From Ichthyophis bannanicus (Eukaryota; Chordata; Amphibia; Gymnophiona; Ichthyophiidae), in NCBI GenBank assembly GCA_033557465.1, contig JAWIIG010000037.1, forward strand, positions 2,976,001 to 3,040,000: DNA of 64,000 bases, in the 5' to 3' direction. The translations under genes were made by a program, and so were the position numbers. Below, piece after piece: positions 11,701 to 21,152 of the stretch; the first letter of the stretch is position 1; each line of letters starts with the position of its first letter. A model generated the notes under the pieces. It saw nothing but the letters and a program-made list of their open reading frames with translations. It was not told the origin of the DNA and ran no database searches.

Positions 11701-12552
11701 AGCCCAATTCGCAGTATCCTGGGGTAGATTAAAATGGAAGTAATCCTGTATGGCTGCTCGAATTTCTACCTGGAACTCTGGCTGAGTTAACAGGGCTCTA
11801 TCAAAGAACCAGGCCCCCGAATTCCCTTGGGGTGCAGTAGTGTGTAATTGAAAGGAAATGGCAGCATGATCTGAAATATGTTGGGAGTGAATCTTTGCAG
11901 TGTCTACCTGAGGAACTAATAGTTTTGATATTAGAAAGAAGTCTATGCGAGACTGGGATTTATGAGGAGAAGAAAAGAAGGTAAAGTCTAGCTCATTGGG
12001 GTGTAGTAACCTCCATAGATCAACTAAAGCAAGATCTTTGATCAGGGAGGTAAGCGTGGTGTGACTCTTGGGGGGACCACTTGACCTAGGCGGCTGTTTG
12101 TCAATCAGGGGATCGAGGACTAAATTGAAATCCCCCCCAATTATCAATGAAGTATTAGCAGAGGCCTGCGCAACCTGAGCAATGGTAGCAAAAAAGGCAG
12201 GGTCATCCACATTAGGAGCGTAAAGGCATAGACATGTAACTTCAAGGCTACCTATCTTGAGGTGAACTCTGGACCATCTACCTTCTGTATCTGAGCTAGT
12301 CGCAATAATAGTAGCATGCAAAGATTTCCTAACCAATATGGCAACCCCACATTTCTTAGAAACGGCTGGGGAATAGGCGGCCACCATGGAAGGTGTTATA
12401 TTGAGTTTAAGAGTTTCCTTCGAGTTTAAATGCGTTTCTTGGAGAAAAATCAGATCCGCAGCTTCCTGACTTAGGTAGCTTAGGATTTTCTTCCGTTTTA
12501 TCGGATTATTGATCCCTTTTACGTTCAATGAGAAAATCTTACATGGTGCCAT
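8761..12552 (-). CDS. L1/Tx1-type ORF2: APE endonuclease and reverse transcriptase
   Basis: An intact frame of 1,263 codons, starting from the ATG at 12552 (a TTG precedes it). The N-terminal AP-like endonuclease has its expected residues: N10, E39 in QETHL, Y111, D141 and N143 in GDFN, D204 in SRIDFF, and D228-H229 in SDH. The reverse transcriptase follows, with NYRPISL near 529, QCGFIPGR near 563, LSLDAEKAFD near 597-606, GTRQGCPLSP near 655-664 and YADD at 699-702. A C-terminal cysteine motif (CWSCH, then CP) is also present. The enzyme nicks target DNA and copies its own RNA in the nucleus. Length and order fit vertebrate L1-clade ORF2. I saw no inactivating change. Confidence 0.95.
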   Translation of the reverse strand: MAPCKIFSLNVKGINNPIKRKKILSYLSQEAADLIFLQETHLNSKETLKLNITPSMVAAYSPAVSKKCGVAILVRKSLHATIIATSSDTEGRWSRVHLKIGSLEVTCLCLYAPNVDDPAFFATIAQVAQASANTSLIIGGDFNLVLDPLIDKQPPRSSGPPKSHTTLTSLIKDLALVDLWRLLHPNELDFTFFSSPHKSQSRIDFFLISKLLVPQVDTAKIHSQHISDHAAISFQLHTTAPQGNSGAWFFDRALLTQPEFQVEIRAAIQDYFHFNLPQDTANWAWWEGFKAAIRATITSYQIRLRKQRKQQLLILDQQIKAGERVLTSRTDPCILIRLQRLRFQYNSILSTAASKSIELQRGTYYRENNRAGRLLANALKGQKEAKRVAALRASQGGGIVTTDSDIVELFRDFYTRLYQSECEFSSETFERWLSGIQRPTLSEDDRDAMDEPFSTSEIQSALRRTASGRAAGPDGLPTEFYRTFSADLVPYLKLYFTALAVDTSSLGSFSAGNVVVFEKEGRDPLLTANYRPISLLNADYKIFATILATRLSDRMATLIHPDQCGFIPGRSTADNARTLCHVLSSAANLDHPWVGLSLDAEKAFDRLEWPFLFAVLRWYGFGEGFLRYLQVMYTQPVASICVNAIKSSPFNLQRGTRQGCPLSPMLFDLALEPLALLIRQSARIRGVPFSHREIKLSAYADDLMLFVSLDSVPAVLDLIDGYSQLSGYKINWTKSVAFPLNRWVHEADMQAFPFLWQSRMVKYLGVHYCSPLEDTISFNAKEVVSKVRELTNRWSPLSLTWWGRLETVKMMIVPKVNYILEMLPCLLPLHTYKDIEGLLVRYLWQGKPPRIAKQKLQSAKERGGTRFPDFLKYHRAFLLKQGARWLAASTDSRPVWLDIEEELSSPIPLTHLPGMSYQVDTRHPPMIVDTLAAFNSLILSLGPNVCPQDGLPLWNNPRIQVLNRTIAWKPWYSRGIWTPQQLFSAARWKTFSDLQKEFALPAKHYFQLMQLQHCLTSARIMPPSAPTEDGLLEIVHSISNTHGVASNFYKILCQGTDTATSRAQQAWERELQTTLTPVQWSVSWSKVVRVSRSASVTQTLFFFAHRCFYTPEKIAKWNTNARDQCWSCHTAVGTFVHVIYECPQLQVYWRRVWGCIQYILHLHEPLSWKIVGLRSVAEVPSLPKKGRFLLDFMLGIAICLITRNWKDSSRLTANEWWNLVCLYSKYEQTPRRAFPHAQSHSRLSKWQMLNDYVQSAHCSNMPV

Positions 12553-12973
12553 CAATCAGTAATAGACATTTTAGGTAAGGGCGCTTGAAAACATACAATA
12601 CAATCAGGATCTGTGCAACAATGACATAATCACCGAGTATTCTAGCTAATACACCCCATATTGAGAAGTATGTAACAAAGTATCCCAGAGAAGAAGCAAA
12701 ACCCCCAAAGAATATGGCGACCATATGTCTGCGGGAGGAGGCCCTAGAGAGGAAGTAGAAAGACATGAAAAAAAAAGAAAAGAAACACCAGAGTCCATAA
12801 TTAACACTGTCTCTGATACTCATCGAGGCTACTGTGGGTAGATGGAGTCGGGTCACAGATATCATCAAAAGTAAGGCAACCAACTGCCCTCGCCAGACTC
12901 TTTGCTGGGCTGCGGCAGATCCAATATGGCGGGTACATCGGATATGAGAACACTTTCAGGAGTATTCTGGAAG
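12553..12973 (-). other. L1 inter-ORF spacer
   Basis: About 420 bp between ORF1 and ORF2. A 114-codon frame (12883-12539) crosses it without recognisable features. I see it as untranslated L1 sequence that may include signals for ORF2 translation. Confidence 0.6.
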
Positions 12974-13822
12974 TCAGCGCATCAAGTCGGCTTCTTTGGA
13001 ATCCAAAAACTCCGCTAGTAGATCAGGGTCCTCAAATGTTCTTGTCTGATTGTGAAGCGTGACTCGAAGCTTGGCCGGGTACATCAGGCCATAGCGTGCT
13101 TGTAGTTGTTGAAGCCTCGGCCGGAATTCCAGAAAGCGCTTTCGGCGGTCGACCGTGGGTTTAGCCAAGTCGGGATAGAAGGAGATCTTGTGGCTTTCAA
13201 ACTCCATATGGCCCTTTGCCCGAGAGGCATGTAGAATTTGCTCAACGTGTTGATATCTCAATAGTCGAAAGATGATAGGCCGCGGGGTCTTCCTGTTGAG
13301 CGTTATGCTTGTGGGTACACGATGGGCGCGATCAATCTCCAAATCTTTGGCAAAGGTGATTTGGAGCAGGGAAGGGAGAATTTTGCATAAAAACTCTTTC
13401 ATGTCTCCCGATTCCGCTCCCTCCGGTATGCCCACGGGCCGAATGTTGTTGCGGCGCGCTCTATTATTGCCATCTTCCACTTCTTTCTGCAGGGCCCGCA
13501 CCTGGCGTTCAACTTTGTCGAGTTTGGACAACCGGGCCGTATGGGAGTCCAATATGCTCTCCATTTTGTCCTGACGCGAAGAAAGCCCCTCTAGCTTGCC
13601 TTGCAGCACACCAAAGTCTTCCCGCAGCGCTCGGAGTGCTTCACCGTTTGACTGCACGAGGTCCTTGACCCCTCTAATCTCTGCGAGGATTTCCTGCTGC
13701 ATTTCGGGGCCCTCGCGCACGGCCAGCCCCTTCTGCGGGGACGGAGGTTCAGTTTTGGAGCGTTTGCCGTGAGAAGCCGCTGGAGATCCGAATTCCAGGC
13801 GCGTGGGTTTGGTCCCCGCCAT
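12974..13822 (-). CDS. L1-type ORF1 RNA-binding protein
   Basis: An intact frame of 282 codons from the ATG at 13822 (an in-frame TTG lies seven codons upstream). Residues about 1-40 are Pro/Lys-rich. Residues about 42-118 form a heptad-patterned coiled coil that would trimerise. An RRM-like domain follows from RNNIRPVGIPEG near 124 through IDRAHRVP near 163. The C-terminal domain includes ISFYPDLAKPT near 213 and RKRFLEFRP near 227. This is the usual vertebrate L1 ORF1p layout. The protein coats L1 RNA as a chaperone in the ribonucleoprotein particle. Confidence 0.93.
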   Translation of the reverse strand: MAGTKPTRLEFGSPAASHGKRSKTEPPSPQKGLAVREGPEMQQEILAEIRGVKDLVQSNGEALRALREDFGVLQGKLEGLSSRQDKMESILDSHTARLSKLDKVERQVRALQKEVEDGNNRARRNNIRPVGIPEGAESGDMKEFLCKILPSLLQITFAKDLEIDRAHRVPTSITLNRKTPRPIIFRLLRYQHVEQILHASRAKGHMEFESHKISFYPDLAKPTVDRRKRFLEFRPRLQQLQARYGLMYPAKLRVTLHNQTRTFEDPDLLAEFLDSKEADLMR

Positions 13823-14002
13823 CTCACCAACGTGCCCCGGCAAGATCAGAGTAGAATTCCAAGTATTTACGGTGTTAATTCAGGATTCTGAGTAGGCCTC
13901 TCGGGAGCCTCAGCGTTATGCGACCATCCCGCTGGACATCAGGCTCCGCCCCCGTGTGTAGTGGTTGTGTTTGTGAGTGTTGTTTGGATTGTGTGGCTGG
14001 CT

Positions 14003-14030
14003 GTGTGTGTGTGTGTGTGTGTGTGTGTGG
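14003..14030 (+). repeat. (TG)n microsatellite
   Basis: An uninterrupted run of about 13 TG dinucleotides in the transposase 5' leader, a likely length-variable site. Confidence 0.9.
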
Positions 14031-14297
14031 TGTGAATGGTGTGTGGCTTGCTAATTGAGATGACTGTCTGCGTTTGAGTGTTGTAGAGAGGTTGGACAGG
14101 TTGAGTCTATGGCGACCTTTGTGGTTGCTGCAGTTGCAGAGGGAAGTGAGCAGGGGCTGCAGTTGCCTGACGGGGGAGATGGTGTCTATGGGGCTGAGGC
14201 TCAGGGCATGGGTGTAGTCCCGCTGTAAAACAGACCTGCAGCTGTGGGGGAAGGCCAGGCAGGGGCTGTGCTGGCATGGCGCAGGAGGCGTGCTGAG

Positions 14298-15828
14298 ATG
14301 CAGGCTCGCCAGCCTCACCTCTACAGGCCCAGGGCCCAGCTCCAGGGCTTGCGTGAGGACCAGGTCATCTCCCTCTACCGCCTGAGCATGGGGGCTATTA
14401 GGGAGCTCTATGAGGATCTAAGACCTGACCTTGAGCCCCTGACTGATCGGTCAAATGCCATACCGGGTTTGGTCAAGCTCCTTGGTGCCCTACATTTCTT
14501 TGCCTCTGGCTCTTTCCAGTCATCAGTGGCCGCAGTGGGTGGCATGAGCCACCCCACCTTCTCACGCTGTCTCCACCAAGTACTGCGTGCCATGGTCAGC
14601 CAGGTGGGGAATTACATTGCCATTCCCCACACTAGGCAACAGTGGGGGACCCTGAACCAGGTCTTTGAGGCGTTCGCCGGGATACCACACGTGATGGGAG
14701 CTATTGATTGCACACATGTTGCCCTGGTCCCACCTAGAGACAGGGAGGTAGTGTTCCGCAACCGCAAACACTATCATTCCCTGAATGTTCAGGTTGTATG
14801 TGATGCAAATATTCACTTTCTGAATGTGATCCCCAGGTTTGCAGGGTCCAGCCATGACTCCTATATCCTGCATCACTTGGCACTTTTCACTCAATTTGAG
14901 GCAGGACAGTATGAGGAGTGTCTATTGATGGGTGTGTATTTATCATTTCTGACATGCACATGCTGTTCATGTGACTAACCGTATGTGCAAATGTATGTCT
15001 TGGAGGTGTATCCCTCGTTGTGTGGTTATGTCATCTGTGTGTGTGTGATATAAGGTGGGGGGGGGGAACCTCAAACTCCATCTTGCTAGGGAGCTTTGTT
15101 CTGATAGTTTAATGGATTCTAGCATTTGTGTCGTGGTTACAGATTATGTTGTTTTCAATCCGTACACCTACCCCTTGTCGTGTGTGTCTGACCTTCACAC
15201 CCTGATGCATAGTTCTGATGTCCCATCATGTGATGTCATATGTTTATGTCAGGATGTGTTATGCATTTGTTCTGCACAAATATACCTGTGTTCATTTGGG
15301 AGGACATGAGCTCCTGCTTTAATGTCACACATTTCTCTTTTTGCAGGTGATGCAGAATATGGGTGTTGCCCCTGGTTGCTGACCCCTGTGCGTCAACCAC
15401 GGACACGTGCAGAGAGGAGGTACAATGAGGCCCATGCCACCAGCCACTCCGTCATAGAGCGCACCTTTGGCGTATTAAAGAGTCGCTTCAGATGTCTGGA
15501 TAGGACAAGCGGGGCCTTACAATACAGAACACAGACTGTGGCAGAGATCATTATAGCCTGTTGCATCCTGCACAACATTGCTCTCAGGCACCATATCCCT
15601 GTCAATATTAATGAGGGTCTGGAGGAGGACCCTACGTGCCCCCCTGCACGTGCCCGTGGTGACACATGTGAGGACACAGCGGTCAGGCGTCAACTGATTG
15701 CAGAGCTCTTCTCATGTAAGTACTGCATATGTTCCTACCTACATTTGTTTAGATATGTGTGTACTGCTAATACTAGTTACCATTTTTATTATGATATACG
15801 TAAGATGCAGTACTGCACTGACATGTAA
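14298..15828 (+). CDS. Harbinger DDE transposase, at least two exons
   Basis: Exon 1 ends at 14931 and exon 2 starts at 15347, across a 415-bp GT-AG intron (acceptor TTCTCTTTTTGCAG). The frame joins exactly as MG|DAEYG. The first ATG is 14298; the frame is open back to 14244 without an ATG. A helix-turn-helix-like region (GGMSHPTFSRCLHQVL) precedes the catalytic core. Counting from 14244, the DDE residues are D155 in GAIDCTHV, D205 in GSSHDSY and E267 in VIERTFGVLK. A strong donor GTAAGT at 15716 suggests a further exon; otherwise translation runs on to the stop at 15828. The protein would cut and paste the element. No lesion is visible, but it needs the Myb partner, which is dead here, and its promoter is separated by the L1. 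Confidence 0.85.
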
Positions 15829-15829
15829 C

Positions 15830-16859
15830 TGAGACTGGGTAGCCATACCAGCTTCAAATCTACTCATGCCTGATACACATTAGATGTGGGCAGGGCACAA
15901 CAGCAGGTGGAGGTGGATTATGTGTGTGTGGTGTTTTAGGCTTGGGTGAGGTGTTGGGCTGACATACCTGGGTTGTGGCTGCATGTGATAGGGGCTAATG
16001 TGCAGCCACATGTAGTTAGTTTTGATACTTTGGGTGCAGCAAGCTGAAAGGCATGTGGTATGGCGTTAACAGTGGGAGAGCAGGCCATGGATGGGGCCAG
16101 TTGTCTAGATGTGTGTGTTTTTCATTGAGTGTTTTGAGCTGATTGTGAGGTTGGTATGCTCTGATGTGCAGGGTCTGTGCATTAGTTGTTTTTGTATGCC
16201 GCTACATGTGATATGTACCAATATCTATGTGATCTGTGGTAATTGGATTACTGGTATGTCATATCCTTAATGGAAATTACTGCAACACCACAGTGTGCCT
16301 GAATGTAAAGGTCATCACGTAGCCCTCACAGGGATGCGGGGAAGGATCGGGAACCTGTGAGGTGTCCAGCCAGGGGGAGTATTATTGTGCTAATTTTGTG
16401 GGATATAGAATAGCTATGCAGTGCAGTGTTGCATATTTACATGCTGACAGAGATTATTCATGCCAGATCAGCAAGGTGTAGGTTACAGTAGGCAAGCTGT
16501 GGGCTAAATATGGGGGTGGAATTGGGTTTTAGTGATGTTTTCAGGGGGAACAGGGAAAATCTATCTGATGACATCTAAACATATATCACAGCACTCACAT
16601 ACAAGCTGGGTAGGTGTGTAGAGGAGGAGAGTGCAGTCCAATACAACAACTACATTGCCGACCCTAGAGAAGGAGAGTTATGTCCACACACACAAAGAGG
16701 CTCTGATGGGGGGGGGGGGGGAGAGTTTAGGTGCATATATAGGCTATCCATGCTTTTCCGTTATCGATTTCACACAGTAGTATGACATGCAGCCATCATG
16801 GTCCGGTCACATACACACATCGGGGTGTGGTTTGGCAGACATAACTCAGCCATTGAGAT
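15830..16859. other. Non-coding stretch downstream of the transposase
   Basis: TG-rich sequence without a credible gene. It holds a 13-base G run near 16709-16721. It may be 3' intron or untranslated Harbinger sequence. Confidence 0.5.
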
Positions 16860-17228
16860 CAATGTTCCCTCTAATTTTCTGTAGGCTGTGTGCGCATAAA
16901 ATATCAGTTGTGCAGCTTTTGAAGGAAGGTTCAATTTTTGTGCGCCACATAACGATACTCGGAGTTATATATTTTAAAAATTGACTACACGTCAGAATAC
17001 AGTATGTACACCACATTGATTTTAATCAAATTAAATGAAAATAGACGATTACTAAATGAAGCGGAAAATTTCTAGTAATTACAATCACAACTTTAAAATT
17101 TTAAGACGTCTATGTTGTTTTCTATCAGAATCAGAACCATAATTTTTGTGCGTTCTGTTGTAAAGTATGTGCGCTCGCTCGGCAAGGTGTGTGCGCGCGC
17201 ACATGCGCACACCTTAGAGGGAACAGTG
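16860..17228. mobile_element. hAT-type MITE with 8-bp target duplication
   Basis: The ends are CAATGTTCCCTCTAA and, inverted, CACTGTTCCCTCTAA, a well-known vertebrate hAT terminus. The 369-bp element is flanked by perfect 'attgagat' at 16852-16859 and 17229-17236. The interior is A/T-rich and non-coding, so it depends on a transposase from elsewhere. Confidence 0.9.
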
Positions 17229-17299
17229 ATTGAGATATATATTTGCAGCTCATCATCACACAGCTGTTAATGTAAGTGAAGGTATGAGATATACACACC

Positions 17300-18060
17300 A
17301 TGGAAATGTATATGTGACCCCTCTACTCCTAGAACTACATTGGCTCCCTATAAACAGCCGTATCAGATACAAAATTCTCCTAACAACCTTCAAGCTCCTA
17401 AATGACATCGCCCCATCACATCTATCAACACTACTACAGACCCCATCCGTATCAAGAGCTCGAAGACAAAATGCAGCCCACTCACTTGATATGCCAAAAT
17501 CATTCACGAAGACCAAAAAATTCTCAAGTGACAGAGCCTTCACGTTCACTGCCCCCATGCTATGGAATGATCTCCCACTAGACCTCCGCACCATAAAAGA
17601 CCTCTCCCAATTTCGGAAGGAACTTAAAACATACCTATTCTCCGAATATTTCCAAATTCCCTACCCCCCATGCCCTGTCCCACAACATCCACAGACACAC
17701 CAACTCAGAACCCCCAAAAGCACAATTAAATAACCCCACACAGTCCCCCTTCACACACACAAAACCTATGATAATAATGGAAATAAATTCCACCACCTAC
17801 ACATGACACACCATTATTCTGTAACACATTGTACGATTACTCTGTAACACATTTGTATAGAACCACTTGTAAATAACTTATGTAAATAGTTTGGACAGTT
17901 TTTTGTTTTATTTCTACATCTTTATTATATGTAAAAAGTTAGAAAGTTTCTTTCTGTTCAATGTAATGTATACAGAAGTATACTTAATTTGTTAACTTGT
18001 TCCATGTAAACCGCCCTTGATCAATGGAAGGGGCGGTATAGAAGAAATAAATAAATAAAT
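17300..18060 (+). pseudogene. 5'-truncated L2-type LINE, C-terminus and 3' tail
   Basis: The frame at 17320-17733 carries the C-terminal signature of L2-clade ORF2: LHWLPINSRIRYKIL, AFTFTAPMLWNDLP and LRTIKDLSQFRKELK. It is followed by a 3' UTR that ends 'aaccgcccttgatcaatgga' to 'ggcggtatagaag' and an (AAAT)n tail at 18044-18060. The reverse transcriptase core is missing, so this is a truncated insertion. Confidence 0.82.
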
Positions 18061-21000
18061 ATGGTCAGAGGATGGGGAGGTGCCCCTGCATAGTTGCGTG
18101 TGTTACAGGAATTGACAGCAGGGTAGCAGACAACATTGAGACACCAGAACACACAGTGAGGGGCATTGGGGGAGATATGGGAGACACAGGATATTACTAC
18201 AGCCTTGGATTGATGCAGGGACACAGTAGTGAACAAACACTTCTGTTCACCCTTTTGTACATCAACAGAGAGGTGTGGGAGGGGACAGAGTACAGACCCT
18301 TGTAGTTTGGCAATCACACTTCAGAGATAACTCTCACATTAAAGAGATCTGTACAGTGTGATGGTGAACAGTCAGCCTGTGAAGGATCTTGGGGGGTCTG
18401 CGAGCTGAGGACAGGAAGGTGCAGTGTGTATTGCACAGCTAGAAAATGACATATGTATGTTTCCCTTGTGTTTCCCAATCCACAGGACATGCCTGTTGCA
18501 GCTCCTGGTGTGGTGGTGCATTGGCAGGTGACTATAGGTCATCCAAGATGCAGTGGTCTGGCGTAGGTGGACCTACAGCTACATTGTCTGTGATGACAGT
18601 CAGGGGAAACACATGTCCTCAGTGATGTGTCATATTGCACATATGATGTTGTTTACCTCTTTTCCCTGCACCACCATAACCCATATCTTGGTGTTGGCAC
18701 ACATATCCCCATGTGTTCCTGTCCAGTTTTTCCTCTGCAACACTGTGTCTGTGACACATCCAACAGAGCTGCATGTGTGTGGGTGTCCTAGGTGTTTTGG
18801 TAGTAGGCTACACGTACACCCTTCCCCGACATTGTACCATCAGCCAACACTAGTGTATCATTGGATTTCACAGGGCCTTTCGGTCCAACAATCTCCAATT
18901 GGGCACATACCAGCCATATGCTACTGCTGGCACGCTCACCTTAGCATACTGTGTGGGTGTGTTTCTTAGGGTTGGATGTGTGTTGATACGGTGTGCAGGC
19001 ATTTTACATTATCATGTGGTGTGAGGGTCTGTACACCTGGGGGGCAGTGATGACTGTGCTATCTCTACCTTGCTGCTGTTTACCATGTGAACATTGTGGA
19101 CATGTGTTGTGTGTTGTGAGCAGAACTGTGTCTTGTGTTGTGACATACGACTGTTGAAAAGCATTTTTTATCACAGATATCGCCATAATGTGGACATGCA
19201 TCAACAGTGGCTGGACATGGTTACATGGTGATTCTACCAATTGTGATGACATTGTCTCCCTTCACTGAGTGACCCAGGGGTTCCAAGACATACACTTGCT
19301 GCACGCACACGGTAGGTTGGACCTTTTTTGGGGGGGGATTACATCAGCCTTTACATGTTCATGATTTACGTTTTGTTTCATAGATATTTCATGTTGGCTC
19401 TCTGTTCAAAAAAACCTGATGCACATGGGGTGGAGCTGTGACACGCCTGGGTAACATGGGCATGGACATGGACATTAACATATCCATGTGACAGCCGTGT
19501 CTGCAGTTCCAATTCCAAATTTGACCAACATGCAGTGTGTTCTGTGTTGTGCTTATGTCATGTTTGCCTGTGTGACGTTTTATTATGCACATAGTCATGT
19601 TTGGCACTCTGCAATTTGTGCTGATGTTGCAAGCAGCATACCAATACATTATTTATCCTCTTCTGACACAGGGCAGTGGACAAACCAGCCACATCTACTA
19701 CAGTGCATCCGGCGTCGCCAGCATCCACCTGTTGGGGGACACACCACCATGGAACTATCCCTGGGAAATGTTGCCATAGGATGTCTGACCTCTGCGAGTG
19801 GGACACATGCCTAGGATGGACAGTATTATTGTTGGAGTGCGACTTGGGCCCTGACAGACCTCTCCTACACACTGTTGCTGCCATGCTCTGGCTGGGTGTC
19901 GTGTTCATCACAGAAGACACACATGACCTTTCCAATACTCTGGCATATTGGGATGTGACACTTGACTATGCATGCCCAGGGTTTCAAGGACAGTTTTGAC
20001 CTGACTTGTTGGATTGCAGACACATTTTGCACTTTGGACACTTTGTATTGGTCCCCACGTGCGCAACAGAGACTTACATTGTTGCTGTATGTTGTACATT
20101 CCTCAAATGTGTTTTGGCCATGTGTGTGACATGGACCACAGGAAACGCTCATCTGTTTGGTTCACCACAAGCATACAGCCATGCGTGTGGCATAGGGGTA
20201 GCAATGGAGAGATCCTGTTGTCTATGTCCACCTACTCTCCACTTGGACATGGTACAGTTTTTGCCACGACAATGCTTTGCTGCACACCAACAGCTTAGAT
20301 TGATGTTGTCACTCACCAAGGGTGTTTCCGTGCATGTGTGGCATCACTGTATCATGTTGATACATACACGGTGCACGTGCATATGACTGACATTGTTGGG
20401 GAAACACAGCATGTGGCAATATGGCTTCTGTGTGGTTTACTGTACAGTGTTTGCCGTCACTTTCCATCTCTCTATACTGGTTTTTGGATTTGCTTACTGT
20501 CCAGACGTGATGCTAAACATCTATTTACGAACCTTGCATTGCATGTCTGCACACTCCTATTTATCCCCTGGGGTAACGACACTCACATTGCCCCATTATA
20601 TTTGGACTGTTGCAGTGTGAGTGTCCATTGTCTTCCTTCAATTGTGCATTCCATGTACCATGATATATGTGTACAGACACTGTCTCCACACCAGCCAGTG
20701 CAGGGGGACCTTCTGCATAGTGCTATCTCTGCATGTTTCTGCAGGTGGTTATTTTGCAATTGTCTCTGCATTCATGTGCCTCTGCTACCTGTTAGCATAT
20801 CCTTGTTGTGCTTTTGACAATTGTTTAGGGTTACATTGTTGCAGCTTTAGATCCTATATGGAGCATTATGTGACAGCTGTAACATATATTTCCATATGTG
20901 TCTTTAAACTTTCAACGTTTTAAAAACATATTCTGTTCTCCTTTGTGTGTCTCCTGTGTTGCCAGATAGACATGTTTTAGGGAACAGATCATGATTGATG

Positions 21001-21152
21001 TGTGTCGGGCCCTCATCATGCACCACCTACTGTCTACATGCAGTCATATGTAAGTAACACATTTGAGGCGTGCAGCAGCATGTGATGTGTGGGGGCCAAA
21101 TGCATACTGCACACCATGCACCTGATGCACATTATCTCTCCTGCCCCTCATT
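18061..21152. other. Long TG-rich non-coding stretch
   Basis: About 3.1 kb rich in 'tgtg', 'cacatg' and 'gttgt'. No frame has a recognisable domain. A good splice acceptor (pyrimidine tract then CCACAG) sits at about 18460-18485, but joining the transposase donor at 15716 to it would give an immediate TGA. It may be Harbinger 3' sequence or unrelated old repeat. Confidence 0.45.

Larger units (their letters stand above)
8525..13968 (-). mobile_element. Full-length L1-type LINE with perfect 15-bp target duplication
   Basis: The body spans 8540-13953 on the minus strand, flanked by identical 'gtgtgtagtggttgt' at 8525-8539 and 13954-13968. The poly(A) tail is the T-run ending at 8553, with an AATAAA just inside near 8560. 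The 5' end begins GGGGGCGGAGCCTGATG. ORF1 (13822-12974) and ORF2 (12552-8761) are both uninterrupted, separated by about 420 bp. Length, exact duplication, poly(A) and open frames all indicate a recent insertion by target-primed reverse transcription, into the 5' leader of the Harbinger transposase and antisense to it. Confidence 0.95.
4930..15830. mobile_element. Two-gene Harbinger DNA transposon, outer ends unresolved
   Basis: A Harbinger-type DDE transposase on the plus strand (14298-15715 or beyond) and a Myb/SANT-like partner gene on the minus strand (7165-4961) diverge from a shared region. This is the standard content of PIF/Harbinger elements, in which the Myb-like protein helps the transposase reach nucleus and DNA. 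A SINE (7661-7981) and a complete L1 (8540-13953) were inserted later into the divergent middle. I could not find terminal inverted repeats or the 3-bp target duplication, so the true ends may lie well outside these limits. The TG-rich flanks resemble the introns in composition. Confidence 0.7.

Noticed and set aside
14244..14297. GTG start for the Harbinger transposase
   Set aside because: Eukaryotic translation would normally use the ATG at 14298 or an upstream exon; GTG is only an artefact of ORF calling.
15716..18490. Third transposase exon starting after CCACAG near 18485
   Set aside because: Joining it to the donor at 15716 gives TGA at once, so it adds no coding sequence; left open.
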